Shown here piece after piece: positions 1 to 7,917 of a DNA stretch of 64,000 nucleotides. Every line of letters begins with the position of its first letter. Position 1 is the first letter of the stretch. Source of the stretch: Paenactinomyces guangxiensis (GTDB lineage: Bacteria > Bacillota > Bacilli > Thermoactinomycetales > Thermoactinomycetaceae). The position numbers and the translations under genes were made by a program. A model generated the notes under the pieces. It was given only the letters and a program-made list of their open reading frames with translations, had not been told where the DNA came from and did no database searches. The stretch covers positions 113,508-177,507 of the forward strand of contig NZ_JAECVR010000007.1 of assembly GCF_016055185.1 (NCBI RefSeq), written 5' to 3'.

Positions 1-228
1 GAGAAACTTCCCCAGGTTGGTAACCATTTTATTCTTGCGTGCGATGTAACCATCCAATCCATCAGTTACCGCTGCCAGTATGAAGAATAGCGTTGCGATT
101 AACTCGCTGACGGTCAAATTGACTGACCCAATTTGAATATGTCCGATATCAAAACGGACCAGTAAAAAAATCATCACTACTGGTACAAGGAAAATGCGGG
201 CCAGCGTAATTTTGTTGGCCAAGTTCAC
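1..228 (-). CDS. pgsA: CDP-diacylglycerol--glycerol-3-phosphate 3-phosphatidyltransferase, N-terminal part (cut by window edge)
   Basis: The first 76 codons are visible; the rest lies before base 1. The product is a membrane enzyme that makes phosphatidylglycerol-phosphate, the committed step of anionic phospholipid synthesis. The N-terminus NLANKITLARIFLVPVVM and the start of the CDP-alcohol phosphotransferase signature (TDGLDGYIARK, about residues 56-66) are typical. I start at GTG 228 because AGGGAGG lies about 8 nt upstream. It follows the rodZ-like gene, as in B. subtilis (rodZ-pgsA-cinA). The stop of a small upstream ORF lies one base before this start, suggesting translational coupling. 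Confidence 0.93.
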   Translation of the reverse strand, partial: MNLANKITLARIFLVPVVMIFLLVRFDIGHIQIGSVNLTVSELIATLFFILAAVTDGLDGYIARKNKMVTNLGKFL

Positions 229-229
229 C

Positions 230-403
230 TTAACCAACCTCCCTGGCGATAATCTGTCTATAAAGATTGATTCCCCCGTTTTCATCATCGTGTAAAGATC
301 CTGTTTGGTTTTTACTTTCCCTGAATAACCATGTTTGTTGCTGCCACTCACTGGACCGGTTCTTGCAATTGATGTTAGATGTCATTAATTGTTCTTTTGC
401 CAC
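230..403 (-). CDS. Possible small protein of 57 aa upstream of pgsA, unknown function
   Basis: GTG at 403 is preceded by a strong ribosome binding site (TGGAGGAAG, about 6 nt away). The frame stays open for 57 codons and stops (TAA 232-230) one base before the pgsA GTG. The product is polar (starts VAKEQLMTSNINCKNRSSEW, ends LYRQIIAREVG) with no membrane segment or motif I recognise. A promoter-like pair sits just upstream, so the ORF would head the pgsA transcript. It could be a genuine small protein or a leader ORF that couples ribosomes to pgsA. I do not recognise a homologue. Confidence 0.45.
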   Translation of the reverse strand: MAKEQLMTSNINCKNRSSEWQQQTWLFRESKNQTGSLHDDENGGINLYRQIIAREVG

Positions 404-448
404 TTTTCTTCCTCCAGGTACACAACCCCTAGTTACAATCCTTTCGTA

Positions 449-478
449 AGTATAAACCAAGCGGAACAGGCGTGTCAA
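449..478 (-). promoter_or_regulatory. Putative sigma-A promoter for the small ORF and pgsA
   Basis: Reading the minus strand, TTGACA (478-473) and TATACT (454-449) are separated by 18 bp. The -35 box is inside the lower arm of the 30-bp inverted repeat that ends rodZ, so terminator and promoter overlap. The pgsA ribosome would start about 220 nt downstream. Confidence 0.55.
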
Positions 479-536
479 AAAGAGCAGAGAGGCATTTTCG
501 ATTCAAGCCTCTCTGCTCTTTTTGACACGCCTGTTC
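464..536. terminator. 30-bp perfect inverted repeat at the end of rodZ (likely bidirectional terminator)
   Basis: Positions 464-493 and 507-536 are exact reverse complements with a 13-nt loop. The inner part (AAAAAGAGCAGAGAGGC) gives a normal A-tract/U-tract terminator stem. The outer 13 bp (GAACAGGCGTGTC) extend the symmetry past the U-tract, which a terminator does not need. The repeat overlaps the rodZ stop codon and contains the -35 box of the next promoter. Confidence 0.85.
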
Positions 537-1389
537 AATTAATTAACTTTAATTGATATAAATGAACTTCTTTTTGCCCTGTTGTGTCAATAATCACTCC
601 ATTTACAGAGATTGTGACATAATTAGGGTTGTCGACACGGAGAGAAATCCACTTTTCATGGGTAAAAGTTTCAGTTTTATTGGGAACCAGCTTTTTTTCC
701 GCCAATATTTTTCCGCTCGGGCCATCGCCGCGAACACGAATTTCTGTCGACTTCTTAGCCGTTATTTTTAATTCTACCTGGTCGGCGTTTTTAACCTCAT
801 ACACATCCCCATACTTATTTGTTTCTGAAGATTTGGTAAGGTTAACAACAGGCTTGGTCTGATCAACCGGAGCAACAGTCGTCACCACTGTCTCTTCCGT
901 ATTTTTTTGGGGAGTGACCGGCTGCGCAACCGGTTGATCCTCTTTCCCCATAAATACCCAGATCAAAACGGAAATAAGCAGCATCACTGCAAAAACTGCT
1001 CCACCAATGATCCACTTACTTTTCAGGAACGACTTCCAGTTGCCCCGGGGTGCCACATCGTGAACCTGGGAGGACCGGGATTGCTGTTGCCGCATTCTCT
1101 CTGTTCTGCTTAAAGAAACTGGTGCCGGCACAGATTCCATCTGGTTATCTCCGGACGGTTGTACATTTTTGTAAGCGCGCAAAATAGGAAGCGGATCTAC
1201 TCCTAAAAATCTGGCATAAGTGCGAATAAACCCACGAGCATACAAAGGGTCCGGCAGAGCAGAAAAGTCGCCGTTTTCAATTGCTTCTACATAATGGGGC
1301 GGGATGTTTGCCTGTTCGGAAACTTCTTCAATGCTCAAACTCTTGTTCTGGCGGACTTCTCTTAAACGATCAATATCAGGATTGGACAT
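535..1389 (-). CDS. rodZ: RodZ-type cytoskeletal/cell-shape protein (copy 1, next to pgsA)
   Basis: The 284-aa product has the RodZ layout: an HTH_25/Xre-like N-terminal domain (residues about 5-75, LREVRQNKSLSIEEVSEQ then DPLYARGFIRTYARFLG), a Ser/Gln-rich linker, one membrane helix (about 126-147) and a C-terminal beta-rich DUF4115-type domain (about 205-284). RodZ links MreB filaments to the elongation machinery. Length matches the B. subtilis protein (about 290 aa), and its position before pgsA makes this the positional orthologue. I start at ATG 1389, preceded by AGGAGG 12 nt upstream; upstream in-frame codons lack a better site. Confidence 0.82.
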   Translation of the reverse strand: MSNPDIDRLREVRQNKSLSIEEVSEQANIPPHYVEAIENGDFSALPDPLYARGFIRTYARFLGVDPLPILRAYKNVQPSGDNQMESVPAPVSLSRTERMRQQQSRSSQVHDVAPRGNWKSFLKSKWIIGGAVFAVMLLISVLIWVFMGKEDQPVAQPVTPQKNTEETVVTTVAPVDQTKPVVNLTKSSETNKYGDVYEVKNADQVELKITAKKSTEIRVRGDGPSGKILAEKKLVPNKTETFTHEKWISLRVDNPNYVTISVNGVIIDTTGQKEVHLYQLKLIN

Positions 1390-1468
1390 GCCAACAAAGT
1401 ACCTCCTGTTGAATGTTAATGCCAAACGTCCAACTTCTTCAGTATAGCTCACAGGCAAAAGTGAAGTC

Positions 1469-1501
1469 AAAAAAACAAGCCCATGGAGTGAGAAGGGCTT
1501 G
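1469..1501 (-). terminator. Intrinsic terminator after RodZ-like copy 2
   Basis: On the minus strand CAAGCCC and GGGCTTG pair around a 12-nt loop and are followed by seven T. It lies directly below the stop codon of the 1507-2943 gene, so copies 1 and 2 are probably separate transcripts. Confidence 0.8.
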
Positions 1502-1506
1502 CTTTT

Positions 1507-2943
1507 CTATTGAACCTTTTTAATGTGAACATTTTTGGCCGGACTGATAAATTCGCCGTTTACCTTTACTGTAACCTGATGTGGTTGACCTAAAACAATC
1601 CACAAATCAGGATTGCCATCAAATGTATGTGGACCATATTTAAACGTCTGCCCGTCTTCGACCATCACATCTTTCAGATAATTCTTATCGGTTCCGAAAT
1701 TGTCCCGTATCTGAACCCAAGATTTTCCGCTTCGCCCTTGAATTTCAATTTCAGCCTGATCCGTTCCTGTCAAATGATAGTGATTGACATTTGACTCCTT
1801 AGAAGCTAATTTTAAGGTTCCTTTGGGACTTGGCGGCTGTTCCTTTACCTCTGAAGAGTCCCTCGGCGGAGCTGATCCGCCGTTGTTCGGAGGAGCCGCT
1901 ACCCGGCTTTGATCATCTTCCCCCTGATCCGAGGCAAAATGGACAGCGACCCATGCCAACGGAATACAGACAGCAGCACTGGCTGCGATGATAATGGCTG
2001 CACGTTTCTTTCCTGAAGATCTTGATTTGCCGCTCTTGCGATTTTTAACTGCACTTCGGCTCAGTTTTTGCACACGTGAAGCCCTTTGCGTATAACCTGA
2101 TTCCTCGTCCGGATTTTTCATATAAGGAGACTGTACATCCGGTTTAGAAGGAGGAATTGAAGCTTGTGAGGTATCTTTCCGCAATCTTGCCGATCTTGAC
2201 AGTGAATTCATATCTCCGGTCGGCAGTGTACCGGCATTAAATTTTTGTGTATTTTCCCTCAGCGTATCCCTTGACCTGCGTGGAGGCATTGAAGATAATA
2301 ACGGTTCAGAGGACGATGCCACTGGCGGTTCGCTTTGAGAAATTGATGGTTTAGGGACAGGCGGCAAATCGGGACGATCGTTCGGCAGGCTCGGAGAACC
2401 GGATCTCATCACACCACCTGTCCTTTGATAACCTAAATTCCGACGCGCCAATTCTTTATCTTTGAGTGATACATCCCTCGCCTGATCACTTTCCGAACGG
2501 GCAATGGTTAATGCTGTATTCATACTCGTCCGGGTGTTTGCTAATGTGTTTGAGAGCCTGTGCGGCATTGATCCTGTCATCTGGGAAACAGATTGCTGCG
2601 GTCCGGTGATAACCGGCATGCGACCTGTATTTTGGGGCGGTGTTTGCTTTGCCTGAGCCAGATCGTGTTCATTCACGGCTCTATGTACGCCAGTCAATCC
2701 CCGTTCTGCCTGTTCTGCTTTCCGATACTGCCTTAAAATATGATGGGGCTCAACTTTCACACAATTCGCATAAGAACGAAGGTAAGTTCTTACATAAAAC
2801 GGACTTGGCAGCTTATGAAATTCGCCATTTTCAATTGCGGTCAAAAATGATTTTTGAATTTTAGTCTTATCCTGTAACTGATCGAGGGACAGTCCAATCG
2901 ACTCTCGGGCTTGTCGAAGATAATTACCGATTTCGACAGACAC
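1507..2943 (-). CDS. RodZ-like membrane protein (copy 2, long linker)
   Basis: The 478-aa protein has the same domain order as RodZ but a much longer cytoplasmic linker. The HTH domain spans residues 1-75 (VEIGNYLRQARESIGLSLDQ, then LPSPFYVRTYLRSYANCV). A roughly 235-residue Ser/Pro/Arg-rich low-complexity stretch follows, then one membrane helix near 313-335 and a C-terminal beta domain. GTG 2943 is chosen because AGGAGGT lies 8 nt upstream and because the resulting VSVEIG start matches LSVEIG in copy 3. It has its own promoter region and terminator. Function beyond RodZ resemblance is unknown; the linker suggests different partners or regulation by phosphorylation, which is inference. Confidence 0.8.
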   Translation of the reverse strand: MSVEIGNYLRQARESIGLSLDQLQDKTKIQKSFLTAIENGEFHKLPSPFYVRTYLRSYANCVKVEPHHILRQYRKAEQAERGLTGVHRAVNEHDLAQAKQTPPQNTGRMPVITGPQQSVSQMTGSMPHRLSNTLANTRTSMNTALTIARSESDQARDVSLKDKELARRNLGYQRTGGVMRSGSPSLPNDRPDLPPVPKPSISQSEPPVASSSEPLLSSMPPRRSRDTLRENTQKFNAGTLPTGDMNSLSRSARLRKDTSQASIPPSKPDVQSPYMKNPDEESGYTQRASRVQKLSRSAVKNRKSGKSRSSGKKRAAIIIAASAAVCIPLAWVAVHFASDQGEDDQSRVAAPPNNGGSAPPRDSSEVKEQPPSPKGTLKLASKESNVNHYHLTGTDQAEIEIQGRSGKSWVQIRDNFGTDKNYLKDVMVEDGQTFKYGPHTFDGNPDLWIVLGQPHQVTVKVNGEFISPAKNVHIKKVQ

Positions 2944-3155
2944 CCCAGCCACCTCCTGAAAGGTTGTTGAACTTCCGCCAGGTAAATGTAAAGAGCGGAT
3001 TTGATCGTTCTCCAACCCAGTAAAAGTTTCTACCTGAATCTCCACGCCTGGAAACGGGAGCTATCGCGATCACCCATGTGAGGTTATAACAGCACGATCT
3101 ACAGCTTCATGTAGTTAACTGTACTGACCTGCTCTCATTCATGTTTAAATAACTT

Positions 3156-3180
3156 CAAAAAGGAAGGGGATACCCCCCTT
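3156..3180 (-). terminator. Terminator-like hairpin in the leader of RodZ-like copy 2
   Basis: On the minus strand AAGGGG and CCCCTT form a stem, followed by CCTTTTTG. It lies between the putative promoter (3226-3255) and the GTG at 2943, leaving about 210 nt of further leader. The remaining 2944-3280 stretch holds no ORF I can support. Confidence 0.45.
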
Positions 3181-3225
3181 GTCCAAACATCTCACAGGTA
3201 TGATTTTTGAGAATCCCCAATATGG

Positions 3226-3255
3226 ATTATGACACATAACACAAATTTGATTCAA
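3226..3255 (-). promoter_or_regulatory. Putative promoter of RodZ-like copy 2
   Basis: TTGAAT (3255-3250) and CATAAT (3231-3226) are separated by 18 bp on the minus strand. It lies just below the terminator of copy 3. Confidence 0.4.
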
Positions 3256-3281
3256 GCATAACATGCGATTTTCATTGTGTC

Positions 3282-3308
3282 AAAAAAAGCCCCCCACTCA
3301 TGAGAGCT
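3282..3308 (-). terminator. Intrinsic terminator after RodZ-like copy 3
   Basis: On the minus strand AGCTCTC pairs with GGGGGCT (two G-U pairs), followed by seven T. It overlaps the stop codon of the gene above. Confidence 0.65.
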
Positions 3309-4645
3309 TATCGAACAAATGAAATATAAATATCCTTCTCCTTGCGATACCGGTCCGTGATAACAGGCTTTCCGTTCACTGTTACCTTAACCCGGTTTGG
3401 CCGATCTAACTTAAGCCAAATCCCGGTGGTAAAAGATTTGGTATATTCTTTACCCGGAGCGACACTGCCTTTCGCCACGGGATTGCCTACCTCTTGCTCC
3501 CGAATTTCAAAATCACTTGCTCCGCCAGCCTGTGAAACCATTTTTAACTCCAGCTTTTCCGCATTGACCAGCTCGTACCGATCCTCCTTATATTCACTTG
3601 ATGATAACATGGTGAAAATAGGCTTCCCAACCGGTTTGGTTTGGGAAGCTGATGCTGTATCCTCTTTCGCAACCTCTGGAGGAGGCTGTTTATCGGCTTT
3701 GCCGGATGCAGTGGTCATTTTTATATAGAAAAAGCCTGCCAGAGCAAGGACTAATAAAACAGTCCCAATAATTAAAAGCCAGTTATATAGCTTGCCAAAA
3801 GAGAACCCGGACTTTTTTCGCCTATCTTCATCCATGAGACCCTCCGAGCGCGATGACTGTGAACGGCTTACACTACGACGACTTGGAAACGAGGATGACC
3901 TTTGCAATCCTTTGTCATAACTCTCAGAAGAATCAAGCCCAAGTTCCTCGGGATCTGGAACGTCAGAAGGCATTTTAGGTTTTCGAGGTGGTTGCCCCGG
4001 AGATGAAGTGGCCGATGTTTCTGCCAGCGAAAGCGATTCCTCATCAATCGCAGGTGTTGCTGAAGCATACGCAGGATAGCTGGTTGAGTCCGGAGCCGCT
4101 GAATCATGGTAGGCTGAATTTCTACTCCTTACGGAACGAGCAGACCTGGAATAGCCTAAGTCCGATTGTTGCCGGGACTCCGAACCGTAATTTGAGATCT
4201 CATAGTCAGCATTGTGCTCTTCTTCTTGATCCGAAGAACGATTTGAGCGATACGGTAAATCGCTAAAGGTTTGTGTCGGCGAAAGGTCCGATTGTTGGCC
4301 GTATGACTGATTATACCGGAAAGCCCCCCGCTTATGGGCAGGCGGCAGAACAGGCCGGTCGCGCCTTAAATCGTTGCGAAAAGAGCTGTTTTCCTCAGGA
4401 TGCCGTGACGAACGGGTATTTGGACGATATTGTTTTAAAATCGTCTGTGGGTTTTCCCCAACTACATTTGCGTAAGATCTCAAATAAGACCGTACGTATA
4501 TTGGGCTGGGTAATAAGCCAAATTGGCCATTTTCCAGAGCAATGAGATATTTTTTTTGAATACGGGTCCGTGCTTCAAGATCCTCTAACGAAAGCCCCAT
4601 AGATTCGCGAGCTTGCTTTAAACGCTTGCCAATTTCAACTGACAA
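3308..4645 (-). CDS. RodZ-like membrane protein (copy 3)
   Basis: The 445-aa product has an N-terminal HTH_25-like domain (VEIGKRLKQARESMGLSLED, LPSPIYVRSYLRSYANVV), a long Ser/Arg/Asp-rich linker, one membrane helix near 289-312 and a C-terminal beta domain with the KVTVNGKPV strand motif seen in all four copies. The TTG at 4645 is preferred over the ATG at 4672 because GGGAGGGG sits 5-6 nt before it and the N-terminus then aligns with copy 2. Only 36 nt separate it from copy 4, so the two are likely co-transcribed. Confidence 0.8.
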   Translation of the reverse strand: MSVEIGKRLKQARESMGLSLEDLEARTRIQKKYLIALENGQFGLLPSPIYVRSYLRSYANVVGENPQTILKQYRPNTRSSRHPEENSSFRNDLRRDRPVLPPAHKRGAFRYNQSYGQQSDLSPTQTFSDLPYRSNRSSDQEEEHNADYEISNYGSESRQQSDLGYSRSARSVRSRNSAYHDSAAPDSTSYPAYASATPAIDEESLSLAETSATSSPGQPPRKPKMPSDVPDPEELGLDSSESYDKGLQRSSSFPSRRSVSRSQSSRSEGLMDEDRRKKSGFSFGKLYNWLLIIGTVLLVLALAGFFYIKMTTASGKADKQPPPEVAKEDTASASQTKPVGKPIFTMLSSSEYKEDRYELVNAEKLELKMVSQAGGASDFEIREQEVGNPVAKGSVAPGKEYTKSFTTGIWLKLDRPNRVKVTVNGKPVITDRYRKEKDIYISFVR

Positions 4646-4681
4646 AAAAACCCCTCCCTGCCAATCACCCATTCATCCTTT

Positions 4682-5791
4682 TTATTTTTTTAATTGAACA
4701 CGGTAGCTTTTCTGTGTATCCTGAGCATCTGTCCGGATTGTTTGACCGTTAACCGTTACTTCTACATTGGAAGGAACACTCAGGCGGAACCAAATTTCAT
4801 TCTTACCGCCTGTATCTAAAGCCACTTCCTGGCCCACTCTTAAGGTAAAAATTTTAGGAGACTCTTTTGGTGAAGGAGCATGCATAACCACCGATTCACC
4901 TGTCTTTCCCTTTACTTTGACCTCAAGTTTATTTACATTTGAGATCGTGTACAATTGACCCTCATACTCATTTTCAGAAGAGCCTCCGTCCATCAGGATC
5001 GGAACATCTTTTCCATTCGCATTAACAGAGGTATCAATGGGTGAAGAATCTATATCTGATCCTTCACTCACCGAGGTCTGGCCGGAATCGTCCCCGGTCA
5101 TCACATAAGCTCCTACTCCCCCAACAAGGAGCAACGCCGCTACTGCAACACCGATGGCCAGTCCCGCCGGCTTTTTCCCTTTTTTATTCTCTTTCTCCGC
5201 GGCATCGGCTTGTCCTTGCTTTGCCTCGATCGCCACTCGACGAGGCGAAAGCGTTTGTGCACTGGGGTCGGGCTTTGGAAGGTTAGGGAATCCGTTTTGC
5301 ACCGGCAAACCTTTTTCAACAGGAGCATAAGTTGGATTTACAGATTGTGGCGGCTGAGATTCAGGCGAGCGGACCAGTCTTTGACGAGAGGGTACTTGGT
5401 TGGGTGCTGGTAAGGTCCGCAAGGAATAATCGGCCGGCTCTTCAGTCCCTGGCGGCAAAGAGCGCTTTTTCCTTGAGTTCAACAGATCTCCGGCAGAATC
5501 ATAATTATCATTTGGAGTCCCCTGGCCCCGTTTTACTGATGCCGCTTGATAGGACGCAGTGTTCTGATACACTTTTTCAAGTGTATCTAACAACGGTTGA
5601 ACTTCTAAACCTAAACTTTTTGCATAAGCTCTTAAAAAAGCCCGGGCATAAAAAGGGCTGGGAAGTTGATCAAATCGATCATTTTCTAATGCATGCAAAT
5701 ATTCAGTATGAATGTTTGTGATCCGGTTCATCTCTTCAAGACTGTAGCCTATCCGTTCTCTCGCTTGCTTCAAAACAATACCAACACCCAT
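4682..5791 (-). CDS. RodZ-like membrane protein (copy 4)
   Basis: The 369-aa product has the RodZ architecture: HTH domain at residues 1-75 (VLKQARERIGYSLEEMNRIT, then LPSPFYARAFLRAYAKSLG), a Pro/Gln-rich linker, a Gly/Ala/Val-rich membrane helix near 212-234 and a C-terminal beta domain. ATG 5791 has a near-perfect AGGAGGAGGT site 6 nt upstream, which decides the start. It begins 31 nt after ymfK, so ymfK, copy 4 and copy 3 probably form one transcript. Function is inferred from family only. Confidence 0.8.
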   Translation of the reverse strand: MGVGIVLKQARERIGYSLEEMNRITNIHTEYLHALENDRFDQLPSPFYARAFLRAYAKSLGLEVQPLLDTLEKVYQNTASYQAASVKRGQGTPNDNYDSAGDLLNSRKKRSLPPGTEEPADYSLRTLPAPNQVPSRQRLVRSPESQPPQSVNPTYAPVEKGLPVQNGFPNLPKPDPSAQTLSPRRVAIEAKQGQADAAEKENKKGKKPAGLAIGVAVAALLLVGGVGAYVMTGDDSGQTSVSEGSDIDSSPIDTSVNANGKDVPILMDGGSSENEYEGQLYTISNVNKLEVKVKGKTGESVVMHAPSPKESPKIFTLRVGQEVALDTGGKNEIWFRLSVPSNVEVTVNGQTIRTDAQDTQKSYRVQLKK

Positions 5792-5822
5792 CTGTTTACC
5801 TCCTCCTATCAATCATCTCCAT

Positions 5823-6587
5823 TTAAAAGCCGTCAAATCCGGGTTCTAACACGTCGTATGTAATGGTCTCATCCGGATGATTACGCAGTTCTATGATGTA
5901 ATGAAAATCGTCCATAGTAAACTCTGTTTCGCTCACAAATACGTCAGGATGTTCAATCACCTTGGTGGCATTCATACGGATAATCTCACGCACCAAAAGA
6001 TCGTGCCGTTCAGTCGACCTCAGAGTTGATACGATTCCGTCAATAATATATACATGATGGTTGGACATTTCATCATGAGCCAATTGGCTGCGTACTGTTT
6101 GTCTCAACAAGGTGGAAGAGACAAAAGTCCAACGCTTATTCGCACAAACACTGGAGGCAACAACTGATTCTGTCTTCCCAACCCGGGGCATTCCTCTGAC
6201 ACCAATCAGCTGATGTCCGTCTTTTTTGAACAATTCAGCCATAAAATCAACCAACAATCCCAGCTCGTCCCGTGTAAACCGATATGTCCGTTTATCTTCC
6301 AGACACCTGTCGAGATATCTGCCATGACGTACAGCCATCCGGTCTACTAATTTGGGTGGTCGCAAGGCAGTAATGGTAATGTTGTTGATTCGGGTCAGAA
6401 TTTGCTTCAATGCTTCGATCTTCTCATGATCTTCCGTCCGTAATAACATTCCGCGCCGATCATCTTCCACACCATTAATTGTCAAAATATTAATGGAAAG
6501 CATTCCCAATAATGAGGCAATATCACCTAAAAGACCAGGGCGGTTTTTATGAATTTGATATTCCAGATACCATTCATGACGATCCAT
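5823..6587 (-). CDS. ymfK: DUF3388 family protein (YmfK-like) with ACT domain and P-loop-like motif
   Basis: The 254-aa protein matches the YmfK/DUF3388 family by sequence character and by position between ymfJ and rodZ. Residues 5-75 look like an ACT-type regulatory domain (YLEYQIHKNRPGLLGDIASL). Residues 132-139 read GMPRVGKT, a Walker-A-like GxxxxGKT, and a hydrophobic strand ending in Asp (HVYIIDG) follows as a possible Walker B. The molecular function is not established to my knowledge. ATG 6587 follows GAAGGGTG. It has its own promoter-like sequence and leads into the RodZ-like genes. Confidence 0.82.
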   Translation of the reverse strand: MDRHEWYLEYQIHKNRPGLLGDIASLLGMLSINILTINGVEDDRRGMLLRTEDHEKIEALKQILTRINNITITALRPPKLVDRMAVRHGRYLDRCLEDKRTYRFTRDELGLLVDFMAELFKKDGHQLIGVRGMPRVGKTESVVASSVCANKRWTFVSSTLLRQTVRSQLAHDEMSNHHVYIIDGIVSTLRSTERHDLLVREIIRMNATKVIEHPDVFVSETEFTMDDFHYIIELRNHPDETITYDVLEPGFDGF

Positions 6588-6654
6588 TGCAACACACCCT
6601 TCAATCCATTTGTATCAGTGGCTCTGCTAGGATCACAAGCGTTATATGTTTCTT

Positions 6655-6683
6655 AGTATAGCACATGATGAAAGGCTTGCGAA
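6655..6683 (-). promoter_or_regulatory. Putative promoter of ymfK
   Basis: A TATACT -10 (6660-6655), with TGC just upstream giving an extended -10, lies 17 bp from a weak -35, TTCGCA (6683-6678). The start codon is about 65 nt downstream. Confidence 0.5.
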
Positions 6684-6711
6684 ACCACTTTTAACAAAGA
6701 AATCCTTATGT

Positions 6712-6756
6712 AAAAGAAATAAAACACCTAGCGTTTTTAGGTGTTTTATTTCTTTT
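6712..6756. terminator. Terminator of the ymfF-H-I-J operon (19-bp perfect hairpin)
   Basis: Positions 6712-6730 and 6738-6756 are perfect reverse complements with a 7-nt loop. The core AAAACACCTA stem is flanked by matched A and T tracts, so it can act in both directions. It follows ymfJ and precedes the ymfK promoter. Confidence 0.85.
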
Positions 6757-6768
6757 AATTTATATTGA

Positions 6769-7023
6769 TTATCTATTTCCATCGTCAACCAATTTTACCA
6801 TCAATCCTGCTAACATTCTCTGTTCCTCTTCGCTTGCCACACTCCATAAGTCTTTCAAGAGACGCTCTTGGACATTTTGCGGATCAATATCATGAGCTAA
6901 ATAGTCACCTAGCTGATAGGCTAAATCATTGATTCTTTCCCGATTCATTCCCAGTCCTTCAGCTTGCTGAATACGAGATGAAAGAAATTCTTTCCACTCT
7001 TGAAAGTTATCAAGAACTGACAT
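6769..7023 (-). CDS. ymfJ: DUF3243 family protein (YmfJ-like)
   Basis: The 84-aa protein is small, acidic and helical (MSVLDNFQEWKEFLSSRIQQ at the start), of the length and position of B. subtilis YmfJ. Its function is unknown. ATG 7023 is chosen because AAAGGAGGG lies 7 nt upstream; an in-frame ATG seven codons earlier has no such site. It is the last gene before a strong terminator. Confidence 0.8.
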   Translation of the reverse strand: MSVLDNFQEWKEFLSSRIQQAEGLGMNRERINDLAYQLGDYLAHDIDPQNVQERLLKDLWSVASEEEQRMLAGLMVKLVDDGNR

Positions 7024-7114
7024 GGATGTTCCCTCCTTTGACAATCAATAACTATCTAGGAATAATATGAGTCGAAACGGCTTACATTATTCTTCCGTTT
7101 TCATCCACTTGCTG

Positions 7115-7864
7115 TTACGTATACCAGCCGCCATTCACATGTAACACTTGCCCGGTGATGTAGGAAGATTCCGGCAAGCAGAGGTATCTTACCAGTGAGG
7201 CCACTTCCTCTGCCTTTCCAAGACGTCCCGCAGGAATCTCTTCAGCCAGTTCTTGTTGTTGGCTACCGGTCAACTGTGAATGTAACATAGGTGTAAGAAT
7301 GGCTCCGGGAGCAACCGCATTTACCGTGATTCCCGAGGGGGCCAACTCTTTCGCCAATGCTTTTGCCATGCTGTTTTGCGCTCCTTTTGCTGCAGAATAG
7401 AGAACTTCCCCGGCACCTCCCGTCTCCCCCCAGATCGAGGAAATTAAAATGATACGGCCGGCTTTCCTGCGAAGATAAGAGGGCAAAACGGCTTTAATGA
7501 GATAAAATGCTCCCCGGACATGAACATCCATCATTTCATCAAAGTCTTTATCTTTGTAGTCCTGGAATAATGCAAACTGCGATGTTCCCGCTGCATGAAT
7601 AAGCAAATCGGGCTCTCCCAATTCCTCACAGATTTCGTTATAGCCTTTTATGACAGAGGGTTTCGACCGAACGTCCACATGAATCGATTGTGCTTTTACA
7701 CCCAAGGCCCGGCATTTGAACATAACCTGTTCAGCCTTTTCCTTTGACCTGCGGTAACCGACTGCCACATTGGCCCCTGTCCTTGCCAGGCTTTCCGCAA
7801 TGGCTGCTCCTATTCCTCCGCTGGCTCCGGTAATCCATGCAACCTGTCCGGACAAAGAACTCAT
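7115..7864 (-). CDS. ymfI: SDR-family reductase, EF-P 5-aminopentanone reductase (YmfI)
   Basis: The 249-aa protein is a classical short-chain dehydrogenase: NAD(P)-binding TGASGGIG near residue 13, a Ser in ISSIWGE, the YSAAKGA catalytic Tyr/Lys pair near 155, and a VNAVAPG segment. In B. subtilis YmfI is required for the final reduction that gives 5-aminopentanol on Lys32 of elongation factor P. FabG-like activity is the alternative, but the ymfF/ymfH neighbours favour the EF-P role. ATG 7864 follows GCGGGGGG. It lies 53 nt after ymfH. Confidence 0.83.
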   Translation of the reverse strand: MSSLSGQVAWITGASGGIGAAIAESLARTGANVAVGYRRSKEKAEQVMFKCRALGVKAQSIHVDVRSKPSVIKGYNEICEELGEPDLLIHAAGTSQFALFQDYKDKDFDEMMDVHVRGAFYLIKAVLPSYLRRKAGRIILISSIWGETGGAGEVLYSAAKGAQNSMAKALAKELAPSGITVNAVAPGAILTPMLHSQLTGSQQQELAEEIPAGRLGKAEEVASLVRYLCLPESSYITGQVLHVNGGWYT

Positions 7865-7917
7865 TAAAATCCCCCCGCAAAAAAGCGTGCCCCATACCCG
7901 GGACACGCAAATTTCAT

